Shown: positions 33,831-43,093, counted from the stretch's first letter. The stretch: 64,000 bases of DNA from Streptomyces rapamycinicus NRRL 5491 (GCF_024298965.1 NZ_CP085193.1:4464001-4528000); one strand, 5' to 3'. Notes: generated by a model from the letters alone, not told the origin. Numbers and translations: made by a program.

Positions 33831-34335
33831 CGGCGGCCGTCTGGACCGGCCCAAGGCGCGGCGCCGCAGCCCGCTGCCGCGCTGGGACCCCGAGGCGTTC
33901 GGCAAGGCGTCGGAGCGGATCGCGCGCTTCCTGGGCACCGGGCGGTTCATCGCCTGGATGACGGCCTTCGTGGCCTTATGGCTGCTCTGGAACATCCTGG
34001 CGCCGGCACGGCTGCGGTTCGACCCGTTCCCGTTCATCTTCCTGACGCTGATGCTCTCGCTCCAGGCGTCGTACTCCGCCCCGCTGATCCTGCTGGCCCA
34101 GTACCGGCAGGCCGACCGCGACCGGGTCAATCTCGAGCAGGACCGCAAGCAGAACGAACGGTCCATCGCCGACACCGAATTCCTCACCCGGGAGATCGCG
34201 GCGCTGCGGACAGGGCTGGGCGAGGTGGCCACCCGCGACTGGCTCCGCGACCAGCTGGCGGACCTGCGCCAGGGACCGGACGGCGGCCGGAGCGCCCCGC
34301 GGCCGGGCGGCCACGGCGAACCCCCGGCCGAGTGA
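33820..34335 (+). CDS. DUF1003 membrane protein
   Basis: A 171-aa protein with two membrane helices (about 42-62 and 75-95) separated by LRFDPFPFIFL, the DUF1003 signature, and followed by a charged helix (YRQADRDRVNLEQDRKQNERSIADTEFLTREIA). Function unknown. Overlaps the MgtE_N gene by 11 bp and is surely co-translated, suggesting joint action in ion homeostasis. Confidence 0.9.
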   Translation: MDGDGGRLDRPKARRRSPLPRWDPEAFGKASERIARFLGTGRFIAWMTAFVALWLLWNILAPARLRFDPFPFIFLTLMLSLQASYSAPLILLAQYRQADRDRVNLEQDRKQNERSIADTEFLTREIAALRTGLGEVATRDWLRDQLADLRQGPDGGRSAPRPGGHGEPPAE

Positions 34336-34380
34336 GGAACACGACCGCTGACGGCCGTCCGCGCCCCGCCCACGGCGCCG

Positions 34381-34386
34381 TACCAT
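34381..34386 (+). promoter_or_regulatory. Leaderless-type -10 (TACCAT) for mrp
   Basis: TACCAT, six bases, then the ATG at 34393; no ribosome site is present. Confidence 0.6.
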
Positions 34387-34392
34387 CTCCAT

Positions 34393-35547
34393 ATGGCTAC
34401 CGACACCCTCCCAGCACCGAGCGAAGACGCGGTACGCGCCGCGCTCGCGACGGTCAACGACCCGGAGATCCACAAGCCGATCACCGAACTCGGCATGGTC
34501 AAATCCGTCGAGATCGCGGCGGATGGCTCGGTCGCCGTGGTGGTCTACCTCACGGTCTCCGGCTGTCCGATGCGGGACACGATCACCAGCAATGTGCGGA
34601 CGGCGGTCACCGGGGTCGAGGGTGTGACCGGAGTCACGGTCGACCTCGAGGTGATGAGCGACGAGCAGCGGCGTGAGCTGGCCACCTCGCTGCGCGGCGG
34701 CCAGGCCGAGCGCGAGGTGCCCTTCGCCAAGCCCGGCTCGCTGACCCGGGTGTACGCGGTGGCCTCCGGCAAGGGCGGGGTCGGCAAGTCCTCGGTGACG
34801 GTCAACCTGGCCGCCGCGCTGGCCGCGGACGGGCTCAAGGTCGGCGTGGTGGACGCCGACATCTACGGCCACTCGGTGCCCCGCATGCTGGGCGCCGACG
34901 GACGGCCCACCCAGGTCGAGAACATGATCATGCCGCCGTCGGCGAACGGCGTGAAGGTGATCTCTATCGGGATGTTCACCCCCGGGAACGCCCCGGTGGT
35001 CTGGCGCGGGCCGATGCTGCACCGCGCGCTCCAGCAGTTCCTGGCCGATGTCTACTGGGGCGACCTCGATGTGCTGCTGCTCGACCTCCCCCCGGGCACC
35101 GGCGACATCGCGATCTCCGTCGCCCAGCTGGTGCCCAATGCCGAGATCCTGGTGGTGACCACGCCGCAGCAGGCCGCGGCCGAGGTCGCCGAGCGGGCCG
35201 GCGCCATCGCCGTCCAGACCCATCAGAAGATCGTCGGCGTGGTGGAGAACATGTCCGGGCTGCCCTGCCCGCACTGCGACGAGATGGTCGACGTCTTCGG
35301 TACCGGCGGTGGCCAGGTGGTCGCCGATGGGCTCAGCCGGACCACCGGTACGACGGTGCCGGTGCTGGGCGCCATCCCGATCGACGTACGGCTGCGCGAG
35401 GGCGGCGACGAGGGCAAGCCGGTCGTGCTGACCGACCCCGACTCCCCGGCGGGCAGCGCGCTCAAGGCGATCGCAGGCAAGATCGGCGGCCGCCAGCGCG
35501 GCCTCGCGGGCATGTCGCTGGGCGTCACCCCGCGCAACAAGTTCTGA
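34393..35547 (+). CDS. mrp: Mrp/ApbC family Fe-S cluster carrier P-loop ATPase
   Basis: A 384-aa protein. The N-terminal MIP18/DUF59 domain (about 1-90) has VNDPEIHKPITELGM and SGCPMRD. The ATPase has the deviant Walker A GKGGVGKSS (near residue 125), DADIYGHSVPRM, LDLPPGTGD, and CPHC near residue 290, the Cys pair that bridges an Fe-S cluster between subunits. It delivers iron-sulfur clusters in the cytosol. It is probably transcribed from its own leaderless promoter and followed by a very strong terminator. The same gene lies near sigE in mycobacteria. Confidence 0.95.
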   Translation: MATDTLPAPSEDAVRAALATVNDPEIHKPITELGMVKSVEIAADGSVAVVVYLTVSGCPMRDTITSNVRTAVTGVEGVTGVTVDLEVMSDEQRRELATSLRGGQAEREVPFAKPGSLTRVYAVASGKGGVGKSSVTVNLAAALAADGLKVGVVDADIYGHSVPRMLGADGRPTQVENMIMPPSANGVKVISIGMFTPGNAPVVWRGPMLHRALQQFLADVYWGDLDVLLLDLPPGTGDIAISVAQLVPNAEILVVTTPQQAAAEVAERAGAIAVQTHQKIVGVVENMSGLPCPHCDEMVDVFGTGGGQVVADGLSRTTGTTVPVLGAIPIDVRLREGGDEGKPVVLTDPDSPAGSALKAIAGKIGGRQRGLAGMSLGVTPRNKF

Positions 35548-35570
35548 GCGGGAACGGTCGGCCACGGCTA

Positions 35571-35614
35571 ATGGCTCAGGGGCGGTTTCCCCGGGGAAAC
35601 CGCCCCTGAGCCAT
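35571..35614. terminator. Perfect 22-bp palindromic terminator after mrp
   Basis: A continuous 44-bp palindrome (35571-35592 with 35593-35614) lies between convergent mrp and the 219-aa gene, with no spacer. It can fold as a hairpin with a four-base loop. Confidence 0.9.
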
Positions 35615-35636
35615 ACGCGCGGCACGCCGTACGCCC

Positions 35637-36296
35637 CTACTCGTCGTAGCGGGCGATGTCCTTCACGACGGCGAAGCCCAGGCCGTAAGCGCTCATCCCG
35701 CGCCCGTACGCCCCGATGTGCACGTCCTCGTTCGCCGTACCGGCCAGCACCCAGCCGTACTCCGACTCGCGGTAGTGGAAGTCGGTCGGCACCCCGTCCA
35801 CCGGGAGCGACAGCTGCGACCAGCTCTCGCCCTCCAGATCGTCCGCCAGCTCCCAGGCGATCGCGGTCTGCTGGTCCAGCCAGTCCTGGCGCAGCGCCCG
35901 CTCCATGCGGGTCGGCCAGGTGCACGACAACAGACCGGAGCCGGCCAGCCAGGCGGCCGAGGAGACCGAGGTGGCCTCCAGCTTGCCGGTGCCGTCGGCG
36001 CTGTCCCGCCCCGGGCGGCTGGCGACGGTGACGACCACCGTGAAGCGCTGCTGGTCCATATCGGTCTCGACCCGCAGGGACGGCTCCTCGCCATGGCCGG
36101 TCGAGCCGTACTCGACGATGCCGTCCGCGGCCGCACCCACCTGCATCAGCCAGCGGGGGCCGGTGAACGCCTCGTCAAGCCCGTACCAGGGGAAGGCGGC
36201 CATCAGATAGCCGTCGACGCTCCGCCGGGCATCGGCGGGCATCCCCTGCGCGGCCGCTGCCACCCCTCGTTCCCCTAGCCGACCCTTGGTCTCCAT
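35637..36296 (-). CDS. Conserved hypothetical protein
   Basis: A 219-aa soluble protein that I do not recognise. It starts METKGRLGERGVAAAAQGMPADARR and has YLMAAFPWYGLDEAF, RFTVVVTVASRPGRDS, LAGSGLLSCTWPTRM and ending GLGFAVVKDIARYDE. No signal peptide, membrane helix or metal motif stands out. It is followed by mrp's terminator on the other strand and preceded 120 bp upstream by the tatB stop. Confidence 0.7.
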   Translation of the reverse strand: METKGRLGERGVAAAAQGMPADARRSVDGYLMAAFPWYGLDEAFTGPRWLMQVGAAADGIVEYGSTGHGEEPSLRVETDMDQQRFTVVVTVASRPGRDSADGTGKLEATSVSSAAWLAGSGLLSCTWPTRMERALRQDWLDQQTAIAWELADDLEGESWSQLSLPVDGVPTDFHYRESEYGWVLAGTANEDVHIGAYGRGMSAYGLGFAVVKDIARYDE

Positions 36297-36415
36297 GTGC
36301 GCGCGGCCTCCTCGTTTGCCCTGCGTCGTGGGCGGCCCGCCCCCCTCGGGCGACCCTCACCCCGGACAAAGGGAGGATAGCCATACGGGTCAACCAGGCC
36401 GGGCATACGGGGGGA

Positions 36416-36886
36416 TCAAGTGGCGTCGGAGTCGAAAGGCGGACGCTCCTCGCGTCCCGGCTCCTCACGCTTGCGCAGCAGGTCAGGCGTGCTGGAGTCG
36501 TCCTTGGAGAGGGACAGCGGGGTGGAGCCGGAAGCCCCTGAAGAGCCCTGTGGCGGATCACTCTCCCGGCCGTGCACCGCGTCGGCGACCTCCGCCATCT
36601 CCTTGCGGAGGTCGAAGCCGTTACGGATCTCCTTCAGGCCCAGCTCATCGGAGTCCAGCACGTGCTTGCGCACGAACGTCTTGGGGTTGAGGTCCTCGAA
36701 CTCGAAGTCCTTGAACTCCGGCCCCAGCTCGGAGCGGATGTCCTCCTTGGCGCTGTCGGAGAACTCCCGGATCTTCCGGATGAACTGCGTCACGTCCCGA
36801 ATCACCTTCGGGAGCTTGTCCGGGCCGAAGACGAGCACCGCAAGGACAACGAGCGCGACAAGCTCGAGAGGTCCTATGTCCAACAC
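36416..36886 (-). CDS. tatB: Sec-independent translocase subunit TatB
   Basis: A 156-aa protein. The GTG at 36886, with GAGGAG upstream, gives MLDIGPLELVALVVLAVLVFGPDKLPKVI: one membrane helix, then an amphipathic helix and a charged tail, the Hha/TatB plan, with the conserved FGPDKLP turn. With TatA and TatC it exports folded twin-arginine proteins; TatB binds the signal peptide. It lies 100 bp downstream of htrA in the sigE module, as in mycobacteria. The ORF extension to 36979 is rejected. Confidence 0.93.
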   Translation of the reverse strand: MLDIGPLELVALVVLAVLVFGPDKLPKVIRDVTQFIRKIREFSDSAKEDIRSELGPEFKDFEFEDLNPKTFVRKHVLDSDELGLKEIRNGFDLRKEMAEVADAVHGRESDPPQGSSGASGSTPLSLSKDDSSTPDLLRKREEPGREERPPFDSDAT

Positions 36887-36985
36887 CTTGCAGCTCCTCA
36901 AGACGTCTGGGCCCCGGCCTGGGCCACTCAATACCGTACCTGGCGGTGGGGTCGGCGCGGGAGACGGCCGGGCCAACAACGGGCG

Positions 36986-38719
36986 TCAGCCGCTGCTCGC
37001 CGACCCCAGGGTCAGCTCCGCGGCGCGCTCCTTGCCGTCGCGCCTGACGGTGAGCCCGAGCCGGTCCCCGGGGCGGTGGCTGCGGATCTTCACGATCAGC
37101 TCCTGGCCGCTGTGCACCCGGACGCCGTCCACCTCCGTGATCACGTCACCGGGCTCGATCCCCGCCTTGTCGCCGGGGCCGCCCGCGGTGACCGGCGCGC
37201 CGCCGCCGGCGCCCTTGGTGTTCACCCGTGCGCCGTCGCCCGTATAGCCCATGTCGAGGGTCACGCCGATGACCGGATGGGTGGCCTTCCCGGTGTTGAT
37301 CAGCTCCTCGGCGACCCGCTTGCCCTGGTTGATCGGGATGGCGAAGCCCAGGCCGATGCTGCCGCCCTGGCCGCCGCCGAGGCCCGAGCCGTCGTCGGCC
37401 GCCCGGATCGCGCTGTTGATCCCGATGACCCGCGCCTTGCGGTCGACCAGGGGGCCGCCGGAGTTCCCCGGGTTGATCGGGGCGTCGGTCTGCAGCGCGT
37501 CGACATAGCTGACGTCGCTGCCGTCCTCTTTCTCGCCGCCCGCGGTGATGGGGCGCTCCTTGGCGCTGATGATCCCGGAGGTGACCGTGCCCGCCAGGTC
37601 GAAGGGGGCGCCGATGGCCACGACGGGGTCGCCGACGCGCACCGAGTCGGAGTTGCCCAGCGGCAGCGGGGTGAGCCCGGAGACCCGGTCGACCTTGATC
37701 ACCGCCAGGTCGTACCCGGTGTCCCGGCCGATCACCTCGGCCTTGGCGTCCTGGCCGCTGTTGAAGGTCACCGATATGTCGCCGTCCGTGCCGGCGGACT
37801 GCACGACATGGTTGTTGGTGAGGATGTGGCCCCGCTTGTCGAGGACGAAGCCGGTGCCGGTGCCCTCCTCCGCGCTGCCGCGCACATGGATGGTCACCAC
37901 GCCGGGCAGCGACCTGGCGGCGATCCCGGCGACGCTGCCCGGGGACCTGGCCTCCTTCTCCACCGGGGCCTGCGGCAGCTTCACATCGACACCCCCGGAG
38001 GCGCGGTCCCGCTCCGCGTAGGCGCCGATACCGCCGCCGAGGCACCCCGCGACCAGGGCGATCAGCAGCACGGCGATCCAGGCGCCACGGCGGGAGACGG
38101 TCTTACGCTCGCGCTCGGCGGGCGGCGGAACCACGGTCCAGGGGTCGTAGCCGCCCCACTGGACGCCCTGGGCGGGCTGCGCCATGGGGGCGCCCTGGTG
38201 GCCCTGGTGGCTCTGGTGGGGCTCTCCGGGGCCCGGAGGCAGCTGGGTGCCGTGCGGCGGGGTCATCCCGGGGTGCCGCGGCAGGGGCGGGGGCGCGCCC
38301 TGGCCCGGTACGGGCCCCGTGGCGGGCGGCACGGTGGTGCCGTGCGGCGGGGTCATCCCGGGCGCCTGGGGCGGCGTCTGGGGCGGTGCCTGGGCCATCC
38401 CTGGCGGGACATGCGTGCCCTGCGCGGGGGTGGCCACCGGGTGCTGTACGGGCGGGGCCGGGGCCCAGGGCCCCGGGTCGCCGTAGGGCGGGGTGCTGTA
38501 CGGGTCGGGCTCATGCAACGGCCGGGGCGCCCGCTCCTCGGGCGCCGGGCCCTCCACGGGGGCGTCCACCGGCTCCGGCGCCGCCTGCGCGGCGGCCGCC
38601 TCCGTACGCTCCTCGGCGCCCTCCGCCGCGTCGTTCGGCCGGTCGCCGGGTCGCGCGGCGGCCGGGCGGCTCCACCACTTCGGCTTCGACTTGGGCCCAG
38701 GGGCCCTCGGCTCGTCCAT
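36986..38719 (-). CDS. htrA: HtrA/DegP family serine protease with PDZ domain
   Basis: A 577-aa membrane-anchored protease. The Pro/Gly-rich cytosolic part (1-205) contains HGTxxPPG repeats, then one membrane helix (about 215-235). The trypsin-like domain has His304 (TNNHVV), Asp337 (GYDLAVIKV) and Ser420 (GNSGGPL), the complete triad. A PDZ domain (about 480-575: KAGIEPGDVITEVDG) follows. It degrades misfolded proteins outside the membrane and in mycobacteria may cleave the anti-sigma factor. ATG 38719 has GGGGAG upstream; the frame to 38812 is not needed. It belongs to the sigE-rseA-htrA-tatB module. Confidence 0.95.
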   Translation of the reverse strand: MDEPRAPGPKSKPKWWSRPAAARPGDRPNDAAEGAEERTEAAAAQAAPEPVDAPVEGPAPEERAPRPLHEPDPYSTPPYGDPGPWAPAPPVQHPVATPAQGTHVPPGMAQAPPQTPPQAPGMTPPHGTTVPPATGPVPGQGAPPPLPRHPGMTPPHGTQLPPGPGEPHQSHQGHQGAPMAQPAQGVQWGGYDPWTVVPPPAERERKTVSRRGAWIAVLLIALVAGCLGGGIGAYAERDRASGGVDVKLPQAPVEKEARSPGSVAGIAARSLPGVVTIHVRGSAEEGTGTGFVLDKRGHILTNNHVVQSAGTDGDISVTFNSGQDAKAEVIGRDTGYDLAVIKVDRVSGLTPLPLGNSDSVRVGDPVVAIGAPFDLAGTVTSGIISAKERPITAGGEKEDGSDVSYVDALQTDAPINPGNSGGPLVDRKARVIGINSAIRAADDGSGLGGGQGGSIGLGFAIPINQGKRVAEELINTGKATHPVIGVTLDMGYTGDGARVNTKGAGGGAPVTAGGPGDKAGIEPGDVITEVDGVRVHSGQELIVKIRSHRPGDRLGLTVRRDGKERAAELTLGSASSG

Positions 38720-38944
38720 GATCTCCCCAAGTTCCCGCAGACAGGCAGGGACCGCACCCATCCGGGGCATAACATCGCCGCCTCCGGGTCGCGCTGCCCG
38801 GAGGCGATTCAATCAGGTCCGTCGGCGCTCGCGCAGGGCGGACGAAAAGACCTTGTCATGATCGGCAAAGACACGGACGGCCCGAGACCGGGCGCCCTGA
38901 TCGCCGTCGTATTGCTTCCGCGCTACTTCCGTACCGCTTCCGCG

Positions 38945-39886
38945 CTACTTCGGGGGCGCGCTGACCCCGAGGTACGGCGAGCCGCCCGGCGCGGGCCCGG
39001 ACGGGACCTCCAGCTGGGTCGGCCGGGGGGCCGGGGGCGTGGAGTTCGACGTCCGCAGCAGCTCCGTGACCGACAGAATCGGCTGTATCAACGGATTCAG
39101 CGCCGCCGCGGGCTGGCGCAGGGACGGTGGGTACGAGGTGGCCGTCGGGGACGGGGCGACCGTGCTGGTGTCCGTGGTGGTGCCCGTGGTGGCCAGCAGG
39201 CCCACCTCCTGGCGGGTGCGCTCCCGCACGCCCGCGTTCACGGCGGTGTCGGCGACCGGGGAGACCGCGGTGTCGGCGCCGTCGGCCGAATTGCCAGGGG
39301 GGTCGACCGCCGCGTCCAGCGGCAGGGCCGCGCCGAGCGCGAAGGCCGCCAGGGAGACCGCTCCGGCCGCCGCGAAGGCGAACCTGCGGCGCGGGGCGGG
39401 GCGCTCGACCTCATGGATCCGGAAGCCGCGCTGACGCGAGGCACGGGCCGACGCCGCCGGTGCGATCGCGGTGCCCGGGGGCATCGCGGGCACGAAGGCG
39501 AACGCCCGCTCCCGTCTCTCCTCCGGCTCCCGCACATCGCGCAGCTCGCGCACGTCCCGCGAGCCGCCCCGCAGATCGCGCGGGCCGAAGACGCCCGAGC
39601 CCCCGAAGGGGGAGCCGCCCATGCCGTCCATACCGTCATCGCCGCCCGTGGCCGGCAGGCCCTGGAGACGGGCCAGAAAGCCCTCCGACGGTGCCGGGGG
39701 CGCCGTCTGGGCGAACACGTTTTTCAGCCGACGCTGAGCATCGGCCTCCGCCTTGCACTTGCAGCAGGTGGCGAGGTGGGCGAGGACGCGCTCGCGCGCG
39801 TCATGCCCCAGCTCACCGTCGACCAGAGCCGCAAGGCGGTCGCCGAGATGCTGCTCGGCGGGGGACGGACCGCCTGATCGGGTCAC
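38945..39886 (-). CDS. rseA: Zinc-containing anti-sigma factor (RseA-like), membrane-spanning
   Basis: A 313-aa protein. The N-terminal ZAS domain contains HLATCCKC (His-x3-Cys-x2-Cys; residues about 37-44), which binds zinc and the sigma factor. A membrane segment follows near 170-190 ([20 protein letters not shown]), and the C-terminal 120 residues are extracellular and Thr/Pro-rich. The GTG start overlaps the sigma factor stop in GTGA, ensuring co-translation. By family knowledge it holds SigE inactive until envelope or redox stress. It differs from the M. tuberculosis RseA in being longer and membrane-spanning. Confidence 0.9.
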   Translation of the reverse strand: MTRSGGPSPAEQHLGDRLAALVDGELGHDARERVLAHLATCCKCKAEADAQRRLKNVFAQTAPPAPSEGFLARLQGLPATGGDDGMDGMGGSPFGGSGVFGPRDLRGGSRDVRELRDVREPEERRERAFAFVPAMPPGTAIAPAASARASRQRGFRIHEVERPAPRRRFAFAAAGAVSLAAFALGAALPLDAAVDPPGNSADGADTAVSPVADTAVNAGVRERTRQEVGLLATTGTTTDTSTVAPSPTATSYPPSLRQPAAALNPLIQPILSVTELLRTSNSTPPAPRPTQLEVPSGPAPGGSPYLGVSAPPK

Positions 39887-40698
39887 GCGATTCCGACCTC
39901 CCCGCTCAGCCGGGGGGCCGTGACACCCGGCGCCACCGCGGCGACCTCATGCTGCTGCCCGGTCCGCGCCGCGGGGGCGCGGTGCTGCAGCGCCTTGCGC
40001 AGATGCGAGCGGCCGCGGTGGATGCGGCTGCGCACGGTGCCCAGCTTGACGCCCAGGGTGGCCGCGATCTCCTCGTACGACAGCCCTTCGATGTCACAGA
40101 GCACCACGGCGGCACGGAACTCCGGGGCGAGGGTGTCCAGCGCCTGCTGCACATCCGCGTCGAAGTGGGTGTCGTTGAAGTGCTGCTGGGGAGAGGGCTC
40201 GCGGCTGGGGAGCCGCTCCGCCGCGTCCTCGCCGAGCGCGTCGAAGCGGATGCGCTGCCGACGGCGGACCATGTCGAGGAAGAGATTGGTGGTGATGCGG
40301 TGCAGCCAGCCCTCGAAGGTGCCCGGGGTGTACGTCGACAGCGAGCGGAAGACGCGGACGAACACTTCCTGGGTGAGATCCTCGGCATCGTGCTGGTTAC
40401 CGGTGAGCCGGTAGGCGAGGCGGTAGACCCGTGCGCTATGAGTGCTGACGATCTCCTCCCAGGTAGGAGGCGTCCACGCCGCGTCCGCATCCGTGGCGAA
40501 GGTCGCGGTGGTGGCGGACTCGGCGTGGGGCGCACCTCCCGTGCCCTTCGGGCTACGGGGGTGAGAACGGTCAGCGGTGTTGGTCACGGATTTCGGCTCG
40601 CCCACTGACCTGCGAAAGCGCTTCAGCACTCTCCGGTCACCGGCCGCAGCCGCACCTCCCCTGTCGGCTCTGGTGGTGTCCAGTAGAGCCCCTACCAT
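39883..40698 (-). CDS. sigE: ECF sigma factor, SigE-type
   Basis: A 271-aa sigma factor. Region 2 shows [23 protein letters not shown] and RRRQRIRFD; region 4 shows [23 protein letters not shown] and [12 protein letters not shown]. The N-terminal 80 residues are an extension. The ATG at 40698 ([14 protein letters not shown] site) is preferred; the ATG at 40758 would add 20 codons such as AAA AAT GCT TAT that are not host-like. In the block it corresponds to mycobacterial SigE rather than S. coelicolor SigE (a different locus). A GGAACC-N16-CGTT promoter upstream suggests autoregulation. Confidence 0.92.
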   Translation of the reverse strand: MVGALLDTTRADRGGAAAAGDRRVLKRFRRSVGEPKSVTNTADRSHPRSPKGTGGAPHAESATTATFATDADAAWTPPTWEEIVSTHSARVYRLAYRLTGNQHDAEDLTQEVFVRVFRSLSTYTPGTFEGWLHRITTNLFLDMVRRRQRIRFDALGEDAAERLPSREPSPQQHFNDTHFDADVQQALDTLAPEFRAAVVLCDIEGLSYEEIAATLGVKLGTVRSRIHRGRSHLRKALQHRAPAARTGQQHEVAAVAPGVTAPRLSGEVGIA

Positions 40699-40778
40699 AT
40701 CCACCTCGCCCGTTAGCTCCGGATAAGCATTTTTGACCTGCATTTGGTCGTGATCCATACGGTCCCCCCGGCTTCTAC

Positions 40779-40804
40779 AACGCCTGGTCCCATCTGCGGG
40801 TTCC
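40779..40804 (-). promoter_or_regulatory. Predicted SigE-dependent promoter of sigE
   Basis: On the minus strand GGAACC (40804-40799), 16 bases, then CGTT (40782-40779). This matches the mycobacterial SigE consensus GGAAC-N15/16-GTT. Transcription would start about 8-10 bases further, giving a roughly 70-base leader to the ATG at 40698. The site lies in the divergent region with the methyltransferase gene. Confidence 0.7.
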
Positions 40805-40828
40805 CGTGCGCAGCGGATACAGTCACCG

Positions 40829-41494
40829 TTGCGCCAACTACGGGGACAGGAGAGGGTCATTACCGGCAACCGGCAGACGAGCTGGGCGTTCGCCGACGCG
40901 TTCGTCGCCGAGGACGAAGCCCTTCACTGGGCCCGTGACCGGGCCCGGGAAGCAGGGCTGCGCTCGGTGTCGGCGGGCACCGGCGCCGCGCTGCGGCTGC
41001 TCGCTGCCACCGCCGATGCCAAGGTCGTCGCCGAGATCGGCACCGGGACCGGCGTCTCCGGGATCCACTTGCTGCGCGGAATGCGCCCGGACGGCGTGCT
41101 GACCACCGTGGACACCGAACCGGAGATGCAGCAGTTCGCCCGGCAGGCGTTCCGCACCGCCGGATTCACCGGGAACCGGGCGCGCTTCATCCCCGGCCGC
41201 GCCCTCGACGTACTGCCCCGGCTGGCCGACGGCGGATACGACCTGGTCTTCTGCGACGGCGACCGGCTGGAGTGCCTGGACTACCTAGCCGAATCGTTGC
41301 GGCTGCTGCGGCCCGGCGGGCTGGTCTGCTTCGAGGGGGTCTTCACCAACGGGCGGACCGTGGACTCCGCGGCACAGCCCACGGAGGTGCTGCGGGTGCG
41401 CGAGCTGCTGCGGACCGTACGGGAGTCCACCGTGCTCCAGTCGTCCCTGCTGCCGGTCGGCGACGGCCTGCTCTGCGCGGTCAAGCGGGGCTGA
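40829..41494 (+). CDS. SAM-dependent O-methyltransferase
   Basis: A 221-aa protein as annotated from TTG 40829, with [12 protein letters not shown] as the SAM-binding glycine loop, [26 protein letters not shown] and [14 protein letters not shown], close to catechol/caffeoyl-CoA O-methyltransferases. The ribosome site GGAGAGG is at 40849-40855, so translation more likely begins at the ATT at 40859 (211 aa: ITGNRQTSW); the preceding codon is GTC, where a GTG start would be expected. Divergent from sigE, as in M. tuberculosis (Rv1220c). The acceptor is unknown. Confidence 0.88.
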   Translation: MRQLRGQERVITGNRQTSWAFADAFVAEDEALHWARDRAREAGLRSVSAGTGAALRLLAATADAKVVAEIGTGTGVSGIHLLRGMRPDGVLTTVDTEPEMQQFARQAFRTAGFTGNRARFIPGRALDVLPRLADGGYDLVFCDGDRLECLDYLAESLRLLRPGGLVCFEGVFTNGRTVDSAAQPTEVLRVRELLRTVRESTVLQSSLLPVGDGLLCAVKRG

Positions 41495-41654
41495 ACCCCA
41501 CGGCCGGACGGGGCTGAACCCTCACGGCCGGAACGGCCGGGAAGAACCGGAACAACCGGAACAGCCCGAACGGCCAGGAACGGCCCGAACGCCCGGGAAC
41601 AGCCCCAATGGTCGGCAGCGGCCGTCCGCCGCCTCCGGCCGGACCCCCGTACGA

Positions 41655-41703
41655 GCGCTGCCCCGGCGGCCGGTACTTGAGGTACCGGCCGCCGGGGCAG
41701 CGC
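41655..41703. terminator. Strong terminator between the methyltransferase and DUF3117 genes
   Basis: A perfect 22-bp stem (41655-41676 with 41682-41703) with a five-base loop. Upstream, 41495-41600 is low-complexity with repeated GGAACxGCC units and no gene. Confidence 0.92.
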
Positions 41704-41728
41704 GCGGGTGATGGTGGGCCGCAAGCCG

Positions 41729-41896
41729 TCAGCCGACAACCTTCTTCAGGGCATCGCCGAGGGCGTCGGCCTCGTCCGGTGTCAGCTCGACGACGAGCCG
41801 ACCGCCGCCTTCGAGCGGAACGCGCATGACGATGCCCCGCCCCTCCTTGGTCACCTCGAGCGGGCCGTCGCCCGTCCGCGGCTTCATGGCCGCCAT
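41729..41896 (-). CDS. DUF3117 family protein
   Basis: A 55-aa protein reading MAAMKPRTGDGPLEVTKEG, VMRVPLEGGGRLVVELTPDE and DALKKVVG, the full DUF3117 family. It is very conserved in actinobacteria (Rv1211) and has no known function. The ATG at 41896 follows GGAAGGGG; the extension to 41962 is not needed. The gap upstream (41897-42251) is a divergent promoter region, with TTGACG at 42113-42118 and GGTCGGT repeats; nothing else is seen there. Confidence 0.93.
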   Translation of the reverse strand: MAAMKPRTGDGPLEVTKEGRGIVMRVPLEGGGRLVVELTPDEADALGDALKKVVG

Positions 41897-42251
41897 GCTC
41901 GTTCCCCTTCCTGAAACCAGCTCATCGCAGCCGACAACCCAGGTGTCACCGGCATCGAACACGTTGCTTCCCCCTCATTATCCCGCATGGCACGACCCGA
42001 TGACCAACATCGGTCGGCAACGCCTGTGCGAGGCGTTCCCCCAAAACCACTCAATTCGGGGAGGGGATCGCGGTAGCGTACGCCCGCCGTCACCGAACGA
42101 AGGGTCGGTTCTTTGACGCAGGTCACATGTCGGTCGGTCATGATCTCCGGCATGCTGTGCGCTGACCGCCGCGGCGGGCTCCCTTCCGGGCCCGCCGACG
42201 CGGCCGCAGCCCGAGCCGCCCACCCGCCTCGCCCACCGCCGGAGGACCGCC

Positions 42252-43058
42252 ATGGCCGACGCCGTGCTCTACGACCTCACCGAGGGTCTCGCGACGATCA
42301 CGCTGAATCGTGCCGACGCGATGAACGCCCTGAACATCGACACCAAGGAGGCGCTGCGCGACGCGCTGTTGCAGGCCGCGGAGAGCCCGGCGGTACGGGC
42401 CGTGCTGCTCACCGGCTCCGGGCCGCGCGCCTTCTGCGTCGGCCAGGACCTCAAGGAGCACATCGGACTGCTGGCCGCCGACCGCGACGGCGGCGGCGAG
42501 GGCTCGACCATGAGCACGGTGGCGCTGCACTACAACCCGATCGTCACCGCGATCGCCGGGATGCCGAAGCCCGTGGTCGCCGCGGTCAACGGCGTCGCGG
42601 CGGGCGCCGGGGCGGGCTTCGCCTTCGCCGCCGACTACCGGATCGTCGCCGACACCGCCTCCTTCAACACCTCCTTCGCCGGGGTCGCGCTGACCGCCGA
42701 CTCGGGGGTTTCCTGGACCCTTCAGCGGCTGATCGGCTACGGCCGGGCGGCTGATCTCCTGCTCTTCCCGCGCACCATCGACGCCCAGGAGGCGCTCGGC
42801 CTGGGCATCGCCCACCGGGTGGTCCCGGCGGCCGAGCTGGCCTCCGAGGCGGCGGCGGTCGCCCGGCGGCTGGCCGAGGGACCCACCGCGGCCTATGCGG
42901 CGATCAAGGAGTCCCTGGCCTTCGCCGCGGGCCACACCCTCACCGAGGCCCTGGCCATGGAGGACGAGTTGCAGCGCCGCGCGGGGGCCTCGGACGACCA
43001 CGCCATCGCGGTGAACGCGTTCGTGAACAAGGAGAAGCCGAGGTTCACCGGCCGCTGA
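42252..43058 (+). CDS. Enoyl-CoA hydratase/isomerase family protein
   Basis: A 268-aa crotonase-fold protein. RAFCVGQDLKEH forms the first half of the oxyanion hole with GVAAGAGAGFAFAADYRI as the second; the following TSFAGVALTADSG and GLGIAHRVV are typical. Of the two catalytic Glu residues of true hydratases, the second position reads Asp (LTADSG), as in PaaG-like isomerases, so it may be an isomerase or ring-hydrolase-related enzyme. It uses acyl-CoA in the cytosol. The ATG at 42252 has GGAGG upstream. Convergent with tag. Confidence 0.9.
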   Translation: MADAVLYDLTEGLATITLNRADAMNALNIDTKEALRDALLQAAESPAVRAVLLTGSGPRAFCVGQDLKEHIGLLAADRDGGGEGSTMSTVALHYNPIVTAIAGMPKPVVAAVNGVAAGAGAGFAFAADYRIVADTASFNTSFAGVALTADSGVSWTLQRLIGYGRAADLLLFPRTIDAQEALGLGIAHRVVPAAELASEAAAVARRLAEGPTAAYAAIKESLAFAAGHTLTEALAMEDELQRRAGASDDHAIAVNAFVNKEKPRFTGR

Positions 43059-43067
43059 CGGGAGCCG

Positions 43068-43091
43068 GCCCCGGCCGCCGACGGCCGGGGC
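43068..43091. terminator. Terminator between the crotonase gene and tag
   Basis: A nine-base stem (43068-43076 with 43083-43091) with a six-base loop lies between convergent genes. Confidence 0.75.
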
Positions 43092-43093
43092 GC

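Noticed and set aside
36572..39877. 1101-aa plus-strand frame opposite tatB, htrA and rseA
   Set aside because: It would be antisense to three genes with catalytic or binding motifs and has no recognisable domain.
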